Of a stretch of DNA of 64,000 nt, positions 37,732 through 47,188 are shown piece by piece (positions within the stretch are counted from its first letter, which is position 1; the number at the start of each line of letters is the position of its first letter). The notes under the pieces were generated by a model. The model did not search any database. It saw nothing but the letters and a program-made list of their open reading frames with translations, and was not told the DNA's origin. The stretch covers positions 62,001 through 126,000 of the forward strand of contig CAKQEA010000005.1 in the NCBI GenBank assembly GCA_934229785.1, written 5' to 3'. Made by a program: the position numbers and the translations under genes. Source of the stretch: an uncultured Anaeroplasmataceae bacterium. Lineage in GTDB: Bacteria; Bacillota_I; Bacilli_A; Acholeplasmatales; Anaeroplasmataceae.

Positions 37732-39657
37732 CTATTCTTTAACATTGATTATTCCACTTATATTTTCAATTACCAGATTATAAACTTTCGGAGTGCAAAT
37801 TACATATTTATATGGATTTAAGCTTATCAGTAACCTACTATTCAAATGTATAAATCCATCTAATTCCTGTTTTATATTCATATCAATATTATTATGAAAT
37901 TTAATATATTCTCTGAGTAATAGTGCTTTTTCAAAAAATGATAACATACCAGTGTCTATATTCTTATAGTAATCTTCTTTCATAGGTTCTATTGTAACAC
38001 CAAATTTAGAATATATTTTATCAATTAAATCATTTTCATTTAAAGAATTATTTACCAAAAGATTATTAATATCATTAACAGTATTTGCATGTAACAATGA
38101 ACTAAGGTATCTATATTCAGAACTAGCATGCTTTCCTTCATAAAGCATTCTTAAATTCATAATCTTTTGATAATAATTAGTACAATTTTTTAAATGTTCC
38201 AAAACAAAATCATGAAAATCACCAAAATCAGCTTTTGTAATTTCAATTAGTCTTGCATTACCATCAAAATTTTGCAAATAATTAATAGAACCAATATTAT
38301 TTTTTTTATCAATTGCAGCATATTTTGCGAATACACAATCATGCGATAATAATAAAGTTGTTTTGTTATTTAATCTTGAAATGATTAAATCTGAAATAAT
38401 CTTTCTTCGACATTCATCATATGATGAAACAGGATCATCTATTAAAACCATAATATCTTCAATCTTTTCTACAGTTAATATAAAAAATATTAGTGATATT
38501 ATATTCTTTTCTCCAGATGATAACTTATTTCTACTATCTTTATTATTAGAATCATTAATATGAACAAGTTTATAATCATTAATTTTTCCCTGATTATATT
38601 TTGCTGAAATCTTATATGGAATACCAAATCTATTAATTAATCTATTAATAGAATTAGTTTTTTTGCTTAATAATTTAGCAGTTTTTTTCTTTGAATTATC
38701 ATACTTATTTTTTAATATATCTATATGTGAATTTATATTCTCAATAGGTTCTTTTAATTCTGGGAAAAAATCATATAATGTTTTTTCAATTTTAATCAAA
38801 TCAATTATTCTAATTGTCTCATCTAATCTTTTTAATAAAATCAAATAATCATTTACTTTTTGATAAGAAGTACATGCTAATGACATATTTATAATATTAT
38901 CCATCATCGAATGCATTGCAGCAGATGTACTTTTTATTGATTTACCCATTATTCGTTCATAATCGATTTTTTCGTTTTTAAATGATTTTAAACTTTTTGA
39001 ATCAAATGTAATATAAGCATCAAGCTTACTAGAAAATTTTTTACTTAACTTCTTACCGCAAAAAGGGCATTCATTTTGCTTTTTATAATTAAGACCTTCA
39101 ATAATCCAATCAAATTTTCCTTCTTCTAACGCTTCAATTTCTTTATAAATTCTATTACCTTTCATACTATCTATGGAATTAACCATCTTTACCAGATGAG
39201 AACTCTTTTTTAATCCATTTTCTTTATTAAGAGAATTTGCACCTAAGTTTTTTACTATATTATAAATTAAATCAAATCTATCCTTTGTTTCATGCAATTT
39301 ATTTTCAAGATTGGAAATAAAGACATTAAAGCTATTTTGTGCTTTTTTATATTCCATTTCATCATCAATTAAGATTGGATAAATAAAATCATTTCCATCT
39401 CCTTCAAAATAATTTCTAATAGTAGATTCATTAAAAATAAAATACTTATTTTTTTCTGGTAAATTTCCATCTATTAGCACTTCAATTTCATTTAAAGAAC
39501 CGAATTGTTTATTATCTTCTAGATTATCATCAGTAATTGCATTTGTTATCGATGATTTTCCAGAGCCTGAAATACCGAATAAATAATTTATTTTACCATC
39601 TTCTAAATGATAATTTAGTTCTGTAATATTTTTATAATTTTTAATACTTATTTTCAT
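37732..39657 (-). CDS. AAA_13-type ABC/SMC-like ATPase (putative defence protein)
   Basis: A 641-residue ATPase. Walker A is GISGSGKSS (residues 28-36), a CPFC zinc-type motif is at 197-200 within a predicted coiled-coil region (about 105-340), the ABC signature is LSSGEK (379-384), Walker B is IMVLIDDP (402-409) and the switch His is in LLLSHD (439). The layout fits the AAA_13 family that includes the anticodon nucleases PrrC and RloC. The C-terminal region holds R503-x6-H510, formally compatible with a HEPN R-x4-6-H motif, but this is weak. The start overlaps the stop of the KAP NTPase gene (ATGA), so both form one operon. Phage defence is the likely role by family and context. Confidence 0.85.
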   Translation of the reverse strand: MKISIKNYKNITELNYHLEDGKINYLFGISGSGKSSITNAITDDNLEDNKQFGSLNEIEVLIDGNLPEKNKYFIFNESTIRNYFEGDGNDFIYPILIDDEMEYKKAQNSFNVFISNLENKLHETKDRFDLIYNIVKNLGANSLNKENGLKKSSHLVKMVNSIDSMKGNRIYKEIEALEEGKFDWIIEGLNYKKQNECPFCGKKLSKKFSSKLDAYITFDSKSLKSFKNEKIDYERIMGKSIKSTSAAMHSMMDNIINMSLACTSYQKVNDYLILLKRLDETIRIIDLIKIEKTLYDFFPELKEPIENINSHIDILKNKYDNSKKKTAKLLSKKTNSINRLINRFGIPYKISAKYNQGKINDYKLVHINDSNNKDSRNKLSSGEKNIISLIFFILTVEKIEDIMVLIDDPVSSYDECRRKIISDLIISRLNNKTTLLLSHDCVFAKYAAIDKKNNIGSINYLQNFDGNARLIEITKADFGDFHDFVLEHLKNCTNYYQKIMNLRMLYEGKHASSEYRYLSSLLHANTVNDINNLLVNNSLNENDLIDKIYSKFGVTIEPMKEDYYKNIDTGMLSFFEKALLLREYIKFHNNIDMNIKQELDGFIHLNSRLLISLNPYKYVICTPKVYNLVIENISGIINVKE

Positions 39658-41453
39658 ATTTTTTCAACTTTCTCTTTTATTTCATTAAGATTAATATCTA
39701 GGTAATTTATGACCCATATTATTCTTTCAGGGATGTATTTTAAATCTAAGTTTTTCATTAAATAATTCTTTATTTCTTCTTTTAACTTTAAATCTTTAAC
39801 AATAAACCTTAATGAATCACGACATTCAACAAATTCCCATTCCTTTAAATCTTCTTTTTTTAAAAAGATAATAAAAACCTGTTCAACAATCCATTTTGAT
39901 AATTCATCAAACAATGGTGATACTATATCATCCTGCATTCTTATTTGATTAATAAAATTATTCATATTATTATATGAATTCTTTAAATCACAAGAATATC
40001 CTGAATATAAATTTGTTTTATATTTAGAAATTACTCTTTGAATTAATATAGTTATTAATTTCCTATGAATATCTTTTATAATATTTTGTTGCTTTTCATC
40101 ATCAATAAAAAAATAATTAATAGTTTGCAATTCACCATCATAATCATATCCTTCATCAATAACCATTATCGAAATATAATTAAAAAGCTTTTTCTCTAGT
40201 TCATCATAATATCCCTTATTAAAAGCATCATTACATATATCATTATAAAGATATTTTATAAGTACATAATTAACATATAATGAAATGTAATCATATTCGC
40301 CATTATCCACTAATGAATTATTAATTTCAGAAATAATTCTTTGAATTTCAGTTTTTTTATTATATTTTAATATTATTTTTGAAACATAATCAGGAAAATT
40401 TTTCTTTAAACTTCTATGTTGTTCTAATGTGATTTTATCTAAACCAGCAAAATCATTTTTGTAAACCATATCATAAATTAAATCAATAATATTTTTTAGG
40501 CAACCTTGTTTTACAATTTTATATTTTTCATCATCAAGTAATATTTCTTTAAATATGTCTTTATTAGAATATTTACTATATTTTTTATTAATTTCTTTTT
40601 TTATTGACTCTTCATCTGCATTTTCTTTTGACCATTTTGAATAAATATTTTTAGTTCGTACATCATAATCAATTTTATCTTTAATATATTTATCTTTATC
40701 AATTAAGCAATTATAAATATTATTCATAGCATCAAAAACAATATTCCACACAATAACATTAATTTCCTTATCTGAATATTCTTCGTATGTTTTATTAAAC
40801 TTTAATATAGTTCTTAAATTTTTACATTTTTTAAAATCTATAGGTAACGTATTATTAATTACATTAGCAAATGCCTTTTCAGTTGGAATTTCAATAATTA
40901 CTTCTTCATCAACTACTTTTTCTTTAAATCCATTAAAATCTTTTATATCCTCCTTAGAATTAAGGCTTGATTTATTAGCGATAAGTATTATTTTTGTATT
41001 TTCTATTTTTAAAGAGTCAATAAAACCAAATAATTCAGTAATTGAAAGCTTTCTATCTTTTCTCTCAATATCATCTAAAACAATTAGGAATGGTTTAGAA
41101 TGCTTTTCTTTATATTCGTTTTTTATAAATAATTTAAATAAGCCTGATAACTGAAAATTGAAACCTAAGCCTACTCCTGGGATATCTTGAGATACTTTGG
41201 GATTTAATTCTTTTACATATTTATATATTTTATTCCCAACATATATATCATTTATAAACTTTGAATTCAATTCTGAAACGCTTTCAACACCAAACAATGA
41301 CATATCATAAACTCTAAATTTTTCCACTTCTTTAGATTTTTTAATTCCATCTATCAATGTTGTCTTTCCCACTCCCCATGGACCTTCCAATAATAAAACA
41401 TTAGATTTTGGATTTGATAAAAATTCAAGTATTCTATCTTTTATATTGTCCAT
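39654..41453 (-). CDS. KAP-family P-loop NTPase (putative defence protein)
   Basis: A 599-residue protein. Walker A is GPWGVGKTT (residues 24-32), Walker B is LIVLDDIERKD, and a sensor-like strand TKIILIANKSSL follows; this is the KAP-family pattern (GxWGxGKT, hhhhDDhDR). The remaining 400 residues are helical and show no second domain I can name. No clear membrane segments are present, unlike many KAP proteins. ATG 41453 is chosen because GAGAGGAG lies 8 nt upstream. It is the first gene of a two-gene operon with the AAA_13 ATPase. KAP NTPases often occur in anti-phage islands; the partner pairing seen here is not one I can match to a named system. Confidence 0.85.
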   Translation of the reverse strand: MDNIKDRILEFLSNPKSNVLLLEGPWGVGKTTLIDGIKKSKEVEKFRVYDMSLFGVESVSELNSKFINDIYVGNKIYKYVKELNPKVSQDIPGVGLGFNFQLSGLFKLFIKNEYKEKHSKPFLIVLDDIERKDRKLSITELFGFIDSLKIENTKIILIANKSSLNSKEDIKDFNGFKEKVVDEEVIIEIPTEKAFANVINNTLPIDFKKCKNLRTILKFNKTYEEYSDKEINVIVWNIVFDAMNNIYNCLIDKDKYIKDKIDYDVRTKNIYSKWSKENADEESIKKEINKKYSKYSNKDIFKEILLDDEKYKIVKQGCLKNIIDLIYDMVYKNDFAGLDKITLEQHRSLKKNFPDYVSKIILKYNKKTEIQRIISEINNSLVDNGEYDYISLYVNYVLIKYLYNDICNDAFNKGYYDELEKKLFNYISIMVIDEGYDYDGELQTINYFFIDDEKQQNIIKDIHRKLITILIQRVISKYKTNLYSGYSCDLKNSYNNMNNFINQIRMQDDIVSPLFDELSKWIVEQVFIIFLKKEDLKEWEFVECRDSLRFIVKDLKLKEEIKNYLMKNLDLKYIPERIIWVINYLDINLNEIKEKVEKI

Positions 41454-41567
41454 ACTTTTTACTCCTCTCATATAATTGTACCTATTAAAGTTTTTATCTT
41501 CTTAAAACAAAAACTGATAAACAGAATATGAAGCACTTATGCAAAATATTATAAACATCTTTATAAA

Positions 41568-41608
41568 TAAAAAAATAGGTGTTTTATTATCCACCTATGA
41601 TTTTAACA
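41568..41608 (-). terminator. Terminator upstream of the KAP operon
   Basis: On the minus strand ATAGGTG-GATAATAAAA-CACCTAT is followed by TTTTTTTA. It ends transcripts from the ugd remnant, so the KAP operon should use its own promoter in the 115 bp before it. Confidence 0.75.
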
Positions 41609-41653
41609 TATAAATTGTCATACTTGAAGAGTTTTTACACATTTTTGTAAAAA

Positions 41654-42126
41654 TTAATCTCTTCTAAATAGATCTCTTGTATATACTTTATCGCTTACGT
41701 CATCAAGACAATTATCATACCTATTTGCAACAATAACATCACACATAGCTTTGAATTTGTCTAAATTATGAATAACCCATTTTCAAAAAAGTAATCATCA
41801 TTAAGTGTTGGCTCATAAATAATAATGTTAGCACCCTTAGCTCTCATTCTCTTCATTACACCCTGAATTGACGATTGTCTAAAGTTATCACTATTCGATT
41901 TCATTGTTAATCTATATACACCAACCGTAACTTTTTTACCTGGTATACCACCATCATCTAAAGAATCATCTTCTCCATAATATCCAGCTTTTCTTAAAAT
42001 TTCTTCAGCAATAAAATCCTTTCTAGTTCTATTAGATTCAACTATCGCCGAAATTAAATTTTCAGGAACATCTTTAAGAATTATAAAAAATTCAGAAAGT
42101 GAAGACAAACTTGATGAAGCAGCCAT
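41654..42126 (-). pseudogene. ugd: C-terminal remnant of UDP-glucose 6-dehydrogenase
   Basis: The frame from about 42080 matches the C-terminal domain of Firmicute Ugd: [38 protein letters not shown] and [17 protein letters not shown]. The NAD-binding and central domains (about 260 residues) are missing, replaced by unrelated sequence. After ENGLFII the frame is lost, but a shifted frame goes on as [20 protein letters not shown] to [11 protein letters not shown] and a stop. So the remnant has both a 5' deletion and a frameshift and cannot be active. Confidence 0.85.
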
Positions 42127-42179
42127 TAGAAAATTCCTACCATATTCTGAAACTTTACCAGAAAGCTTAAAGGTTGTAA

Positions 42180-42256
42180 AATAAACCTAATTTAGGTTTT
42201 TTTGTGTTGTTATAAAAAAATTATCCCCAACTTTTTGTTGAGGATTTTTTATTATA
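42180..42256. terminator. Two adjacent terminator-like hairpins
   Basis: AAACCTAATTTAGGTTT followed by TTTT (about 42184-42204), and ATCCCCAAC-TTTTT-GTTGAGGAT followed by TTTTTATT (about 42222-42252), point in the plus direction. No intact plus-strand gene precedes them, so they are probably left-overs of a deleted gene. The rest of the stretch to 42540 holds nothing I recognise. Confidence 0.6.
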
Positions 42257-42547
42257 ATTATATTTTTGTGCTTAAAATAGGACATCGACCATTAGTGTTA
42301 ATGATTATGAATACATGACGTTCCTTTTTTAATGCTTACATATAAATTTAATTAAAGAAAAAATGTTTTTTGTTGGAATAGAATTTTTTAATTTTAATAA
42401 TGTATAAAATTATAACATTAACTTTGTATTACTTCTAAATTATCTTTAAATACAAAAAAATACTATTTGTTTACAATATTAACCAATTAAAACTAATTAG
42501 GGGCAGGAGTAGAAAACCTCACTTGAATATTTTTTTAATGAAAAAAA

Positions 42548-42575
42548 TTGAATTAATGCTAAAAAATGTTATAAT
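42548..42575 (+). promoter_or_regulatory. Promoter of the Wzz-like gene
   Basis: TTGAAT (42548-42553) and a perfect TATAAT (42570-42575) are 16 bp apart. The AGAAAGGTGG ribosome site follows 25 nt later. This gives the Wzz-like gene its own promoter, opposite in direction to all polysaccharide genes around it. Confidence 0.7.
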
Positions 42576-42624
42576 ATAATCATAATATAAATGAAATTGT
42601 AGAAAGGTGGTTTATTATTTTTTT

Positions 42625-44016
42625 ATGAATGATAATGACATTTTAGATGAAGAAAAAGAAAAAACTATCTCTCTGGCTGATATTATTAGCTGGATTTTAA
42701 GAGGTAAATTACCTGCATTAATTACTGCAGCAGTCTTACTGGTTTTAAGTCTAATTGCTTTAGTTTTTATCCTAAATCCTAGTAAACAGATTTATGAAGT
42801 CGAATTTGACTATTCTAGTGTACCAGGTTTATCAGATGGAACATATATTGATGGTACAAAATTTAATTACCAAGATATAATTATTGAAAAAAATGTAAAT
42901 GTTATAATAGAGAACAATAAAAAAGCTTATCAAGCTAAAGAGACTAACTATGATTATTCAACAATAAATTTTACAAAACTATTTGAAAGTAATAAATTTA
43001 CGATTGATGTTAAAAGAATCTATTGGGATAATCAAAATTCAACTTCCGATACAGAACCTGAATTAAAGGCAACACATTATGTAATCCAAATGCCTCCTAA
43101 AGCATTTAAATCACAGGATCTTGCAAAAGCATTTGCTAAAGACTTAATTGAGTATCCTTTAATTAAAACTCAAGAGATGGTTGATGCAATGGATTTTACA
43201 GTTAACTTAAATATGTATAATAGTGTTTCAAGTTTTGAATCAAAACTATCATACTTACAATCACAAGTTGATCTACTTAAAGATGGATTTGCAAGTTTTA
43301 ATGGTACTACAGCTGGAACACAATATACTATAGATGGTGTAACTTATAATTTTACTTCTATCATTGCTTCTATTGATGATTATTTAAATACACAAAACTA
43401 CGATATTATGGACTCAGAGTTAAGTCAAAAAGGTTATGTAAATGATAAAGAAACAGCAAGAGATAAATATGATGTCCAAAAACAAAAGTTAATAGATGAG
43501 CATAATTATTTAGGAACACAAAAAACTGCAGTTGATGCAACATATTTAGAATTAAGTAATGCGATTAAAGACCAAGATAAAAATCTATCAAGTGATCAAA
43601 TTCTATCATTATTAACAAAAATTAATGATACATTAGTTAACCAAAGAACTAATTTAGATTTACAAATTGCAGCTAACGAAGAGGAACAAAGAAAGTTAGA
43701 TATAAAAATAAATGCTTTAGATAATATCTCTGATGATGAAAATAATGCATTTAAAACTAGACTTGATAATATTTATAATAGATTGTCTGAAGAAACAACT
43801 AAGTACGATAAAATCTATAAAACCATTACAACAAGAAATATGTATGTATATTATTTGAACTCTAACATAATTTCAACAACTGGTAGTATGAATTCATTAA
43901 TTGTTTATGGTGCTCCTATTATTATTGCATTAATTGCATTTGTTGCCGTTGGTTGGATATATGGATATGTAAAAACAAAAAAAGAGGAAAGTCAAATTCC
44001 AGTAGTAACTGAATAA
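42625..44016 (+). CDS. Wzz/CpsC-like chain-length protein without kinase domain
   Basis: A 463-residue protein with two membrane segments, near residues 32-54 (ALITAAVLLVLSLIALVF) and near the C-terminus (SLIVYGAPIIIALIAFVAVGW), and a large extracytoplasmic coiled-coil region between, the layout of Wzz/CpsC-type co-polymerases. No Walker motifs are present. It should control polysaccharide chain length or export. It is the only plus-strand gene of the polysaccharide regions and has no kinase partner beside it. ATG 42625 lies 14 nt after GGTGG; GTG 42607 overlaps that site and is rejected. Confidence 0.75.
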   Translation: MNDNDILDEEKEKTISLADIISWILRGKLPALITAAVLLVLSLIALVFILNPSKQIYEVEFDYSSVPGLSDGTYIDGTKFNYQDIIIEKNVNVIIENNKKAYQAKETNYDYSTINFTKLFESNKFTIDVKRIYWDNQNSTSDTEPELKATHYVIQMPPKAFKSQDLAKAFAKDLIEYPLIKTQEMVDAMDFTVNLNMYNSVSSFESKLSYLQSQVDLLKDGFASFNGTTAGTQYTIDGVTYNFTSIIASIDDYLNTQNYDIMDSELSQKGYVNDKETARDKYDVQKQKLIDEHNYLGTQKTAVDATYLELSNAIKDQDKNLSSDQILSLLTKINDTLVNQRTNLDLQIAANEEEQRKLDIKINALDNISDDENNAFKTRLDNIYNRLSEETTKYDKIYKTITTRNMYVYYLNSNIISTTGSMNSLIVYGAPIIIALIAFVAVGWIYGYVKTKKEESQIPVVTE

Positions 44017-44035
44017 TAGGGTAGAGAGAAAATAA

Positions 44036-44466
44036 ATATTTCCGTCCCTCCCATTACACCGTACGTACGGGTCTCGTATACGGCGCTACATTTATATTTT
44101 ACACATACTACTAAGATAGTAGTCCAAAGGGTTGACTAGTTTAGGTCTACCCTTTTTCTTATTGGCTTGAGCTAAAACTTTAGGACTTAGTATATAATTA
44201 ACAACATCCATACCACTTCTTTGATACCAACCAAGTCTTGAATTTGCTACCTTAAAGATATTTTCTTCATCAAAATTGAACTTATACGCTTTATTAATCT
44301 TTTGTAGATTCTTGTAGATTGTTAGTGGTTTCTTCCGCTGTTTTATAATTATTATTCTTATTTTATGTCTTAACCATTGTCTAAATTTATTCATGGAAAT
44401 CTTCATATTTCCAATTCTAAAATGATTTATCCAATCTCGGATAATTTGATTAAGTTTAATAAAAAG
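44036..44466 (-). mobile_element. 3' remnant of a group II intron (maturase C-terminus and domain V)
   Basis: On the minus strand a frame up to the stop at 44092 matches the maturase-specific domain of intron reverse transcriptases: LNQIIRDWINHFRIGNM, KFRQWLRHKIRIIIIKQ, SRLGWYQRS. Downstream, 44045-44090 folds like intron domain V: AGCGCCGTA pairs with TACGGTGT around a GAGACC loop, followed by the 3' end. The reverse-transcriptase domains and the 5' half are missing. Upstream the sequence changes abruptly at about 44461-44468 into an ISL3-like leader, so the open frame starting at 44505 is chimeric. Confidence 0.8.
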
Positions 44467-44826
44467 CACCTCATTTGATATAATGGAATTGTTAAAAGAA
44501 ACCAAAAATCAATATGAGGTGTTTTTTATATATTAGATAACATTATTGTAAAAAAATTAGGTATCATAACCGACAAAATTGATTTAGAAAAATCTTATAT
44601 TAGTTATGATTCTAACACTAACTATAAAATCATAGAAATGTATTTAAAAAAAGAGGATGAAATTATTTGTTCAATTTGTGGTTCCACCAACATTATCACT
44701 AGAGGAACCAAATGTAACGTTATTAAAACGACTAGGCAAAACATGCAAAATATCATCATGAATATACATAGGAGACAATATAAGTGTTCTTGTGATCGCG
44801 TATTCTTACAATATCAGCTTCGTTAG
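44461..44826 (+). mobile_element. 5' remnant of an ISL3-like insertion sequence
   Basis: 44461-44529 is the IS leader with a CACCTCAT...ATGAGGTG hairpin, shared with 14030-14117. The transposase frame then runs LDNIIVKKLGIITDKID to a zinc ribbon (CSICGST...CSCD) typical of ISL3-family N-termini and ends at a stop at 44826, after about 99 codons of a protein that is normally around 400 residues. The start codon that is ATG at the other copy is ATA here (44530-44532). The element is dead. Confidence 0.75.
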
Positions 44827-44844
44827 CCAGAAGCTGATATTGTA
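44807..44844. repeat. 15-bp perfect inverted repeat
   Basis: TACAATATCAGCTTC (44807-44821) and GAAGCTGATATTGTA (44830-44844) enclose an 8-nt loop. There is no T-run on either side, so it is not a standard terminator. It sits at the break of the ISL3-like remnant and may be an end or target structure of another element. Confidence 0.6.
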
Positions 44845-44864
44845 GATATTTATTACCATTAAAA

Positions 44865-46091
44865 TCAAAAGTTATTTTCCTTTAATTGTGTAATCAGCAT
44901 AGATAAACTAAAAGCACTTGATGGCATCATTATATATTTTTTATTATTCTTTTTATTAAGAACATAAGTAGAATGTAAATCAAATTCATCAGCAATTAGA
45001 TCATGTATATCAACAAAAATTGCTTTTTTACCATCTCTTATAACTTTAGATTCTTTTGTTTTCTTTTTAATTTTTTCTTTTAAATTAATTTCTATTTCAT
45101 CACTTGAAACATTCAATTTCAATATAAACATTAGTTGAGGTTTACCACATTCAACTAAATCTCTATAAAAACATACTAAATTATTTAAAACATCTTCATT
45201 TGTTATATTTATTTTTTTCAATCCTAATTCATCTTTAATTTCATTAATAATTGAGTTTGCAATTCCATTAAATGTTAAAATAAAGTCATTATTTTCATTT
45301 TCTTTAACAGAATATTTAACCTTTAATGATGCTTCAACAGTTGAAGCTAAATTTCTTTTACCGATGCTTAAATTTGAATTTCTTAATATTAGAGGAACCT
45401 TATTATCATTTGTAATAATAAAACCATTAAAGCCTAGATGATTAGACATTTTTGAATCACATAAATTCTTTACATATGGGCCCGGTTCAAAAATCTGACG
45501 CGTTGTTATATTCTTATCTATTAAAAAATCACAAGATCTATTAGTTAAAAGTGATTGAAAATATGTAGTTCTTGAAGTTTTTAAAATAAATTTATTATCT
45601 TTATCAATATAGTCATCAACTCTAATATTTCTATTATTATAAATAACAGATGCATTATAAGAAGATAAAATTCTAGAATAATTATCCTCTATTATTTTCG
45701 GTGTTTGATATTCCTTTTGACAATCATCTTCTACTATCAATTGCTTATTTTTTAAATTTGCACATAAAATTATGGGGAATTTATTACCATTATATTCATA
45801 CAATTTATTAAGACTATACTGTTTTACTAAATTTTCTTCATTAAAATCCAATCTAGCAAAATCTTCTGTTTTTTTATCAACATGTTTTTTTATTACAAAA
45901 GCAATTGTATTACAAATTGCAACCAAACCAAAAGAAACAATAATACTAATATCAATTGTATCTAGAATATCAACTTTATCATTATTTACTTTTCTATAAA
46001 CAATTACACAAATAGGAATTAATAAAATAATAACTTTAATAATATCAGCTGATAGATATTTTTTTACAAAATAATATATTTTTCTTTTCAT
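44865..46091 (-). CDS. Two-TM protein with possible Nudix-like C-terminal domain
   Basis: A 408-residue protein. Two hydrophobic segments lie near residues 17-33 and 45-67, and the rest is predicted cytoplasmic. From about residue 215 the pattern NHLGFNGFIITNDNKVPLILR, then NEIKDELGL, resembles a Nudix fold with a degenerate Nudix box (the Arg of R-E-U-x-E-E-x-G-U is Asn and the leading G-x5-E is not visible). Two-TM plus nucleotide-related domains are common in bacterial immune effectors, and the gene lies in a stretch of defence and mobile remnants. The frame is intact and long, so it is probably expressed. The Nudix assignment is tentative. Confidence 0.55.
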   Translation of the reverse strand: MKRKIYYFVKKYLSADIIKVIILLIPICVIVYRKVNNDKVDILDTIDISIIVSFGLVAICNTIAFVIKKHVDKKTEDFARLDFNEENLVKQYSLNKLYEYNGNKFPIILCANLKNKQLIVEDDCQKEYQTPKIIEDNYSRILSSYNASVIYNNRNIRVDDYIDKDNKFILKTSRTTYFQSLLTNRSCDFLIDKNITTRQIFEPGPYVKNLCDSKMSNHLGFNGFIITNDNKVPLILRNSNLSIGKRNLASTVEASLKVKYSVKENENNDFILTFNGIANSIINEIKDELGLKKINITNEDVLNNLVCFYRDLVECGKPQLMFILKLNVSSDEIEINLKEKIKKKTKESKVIRDGKKAIFVDIHDLIADEFDLHSTYVLNKKNNKKYIMMPSSAFSLSMLITQLKENNF

Positions 46092-46660
46092 ATTTTTATT
46101 TCTAGTATAATCAAATTGTACTTATGATTATATATTCTCCTTTTATAAGATTTTTATAGTTATGAGTACAACATAACATTTATATCATCAAACTGAATAT
46201 TATAATTTAAATATGACTTTATTGCAATTTTCTAATATCTTCTGATTAACATCAATTTAATTTATAATAAAATTTTTTAAAAAAATAAACTATACAGTTA
46301 AAAATCTTTGATTGGGTAAAATTTTAATCTCAATAAATCAAAGTTCAAGTTTAATAATGCAGATTAATAAAAAATTAACATTAATTTATTTATGTTTTTT
46401 TTGAGATTTATTAAAAAATTAATTGTAAAAAGCATCAACTGATAATAATGTTTTAATCATTAAATGCATATATCTATAATTATCTTTTTACAAAAAACAA
46501 CAAGCATCTCACCATTAGCTTCATTAATACAATTTTATATATCTTTTATTATTAAATTTCTTTCAGAAGTTATATTGGAATCAGATGATTTTAAATTTGC
46601 AATATAATAATCATCACTAAGATGTTAAATTTTATATGCCAATAAATGTGTATATTTCGG
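46092..46660. other. AT-rich intergenic stretch without recognisable gene
   Basis: About 570 bp with short, stop-ridden frames only. I see no promoter boxes of quality, no terminator and no RNA structure. It lies between the two-TM gene and IS21-type sequence and is probably decayed mobile DNA. Confidence 0.5.
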
Positions 46661-47172
46661 ATAATCCCTGACAGCAATTGTAGGCCACATCAAAATGGCG
46701 AAGCCAACCTGACCGAAGTCCTTAGGAAAGCCGTTAGGCAAGATATCCTTTAGGATAGCTTTATTAACATTAAGAATATAATAATATATAATAAATAATT
46801 ATTCAATATCATTCATTAAGGTTTCTCTTTTAGATGGACCTTTTAATTCTATTTTATAAGAATTAGATTGTATTCTTTCCATAATAGCTTCAACTAATGT
46901 TGGATCAAAAAATATATCATACCAATTAGTGATTGGCAATTGAGATATAATAATACAGGATTTTATTGTATTTCTATCCTCAATTAATTCTAAAAAATCT
47001 CTGGTCTCGACCACAGTTATTTTTGTCAAACCCAAATCATCTAATATTAATAAAACAACTGATTATATTTATTCATTAATTTATTATATGAACCGTCATT
47101 TTTTGAAATATTAATATCTAGCATTAATCTAGAAACTCTTATATAAACAGCCTTGTAATTAAACATACAAGT
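46661..47172 (-). mobile_element. IS21-type remnant with broken istB
   Basis: The frame 46799-47035 matches the C-terminal part of the IS21 helper ATPase IstB: LDDLGLTKITVVETRDFLEL, IIISQLPITNWYDIFFDPT and SYKIELKGPSKRE. Upstream, a shifted frame gives VYIRVSRLMLDINISKNDG and LLILDDLGL, again IstB, so at least one frameshift is present and the N-terminal Walker A part is gone. The more GC-rich stretch 46661-46760 (GGCGAAGCCAACCTGACCG) after the stop looks like an IS21-family terminal region. No istA is present. Confidence 0.75.
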
Positions 47173-47188
47173 TCTATAACTAAAGGCT

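Noticed and set aside
44045..44090. Riboswitch or small RNA near the Wzz-like gene
   Set aside because: The GC-rich hairpin follows a maturase C-terminus and has the pairing of group II intron domain V, which explains it better.
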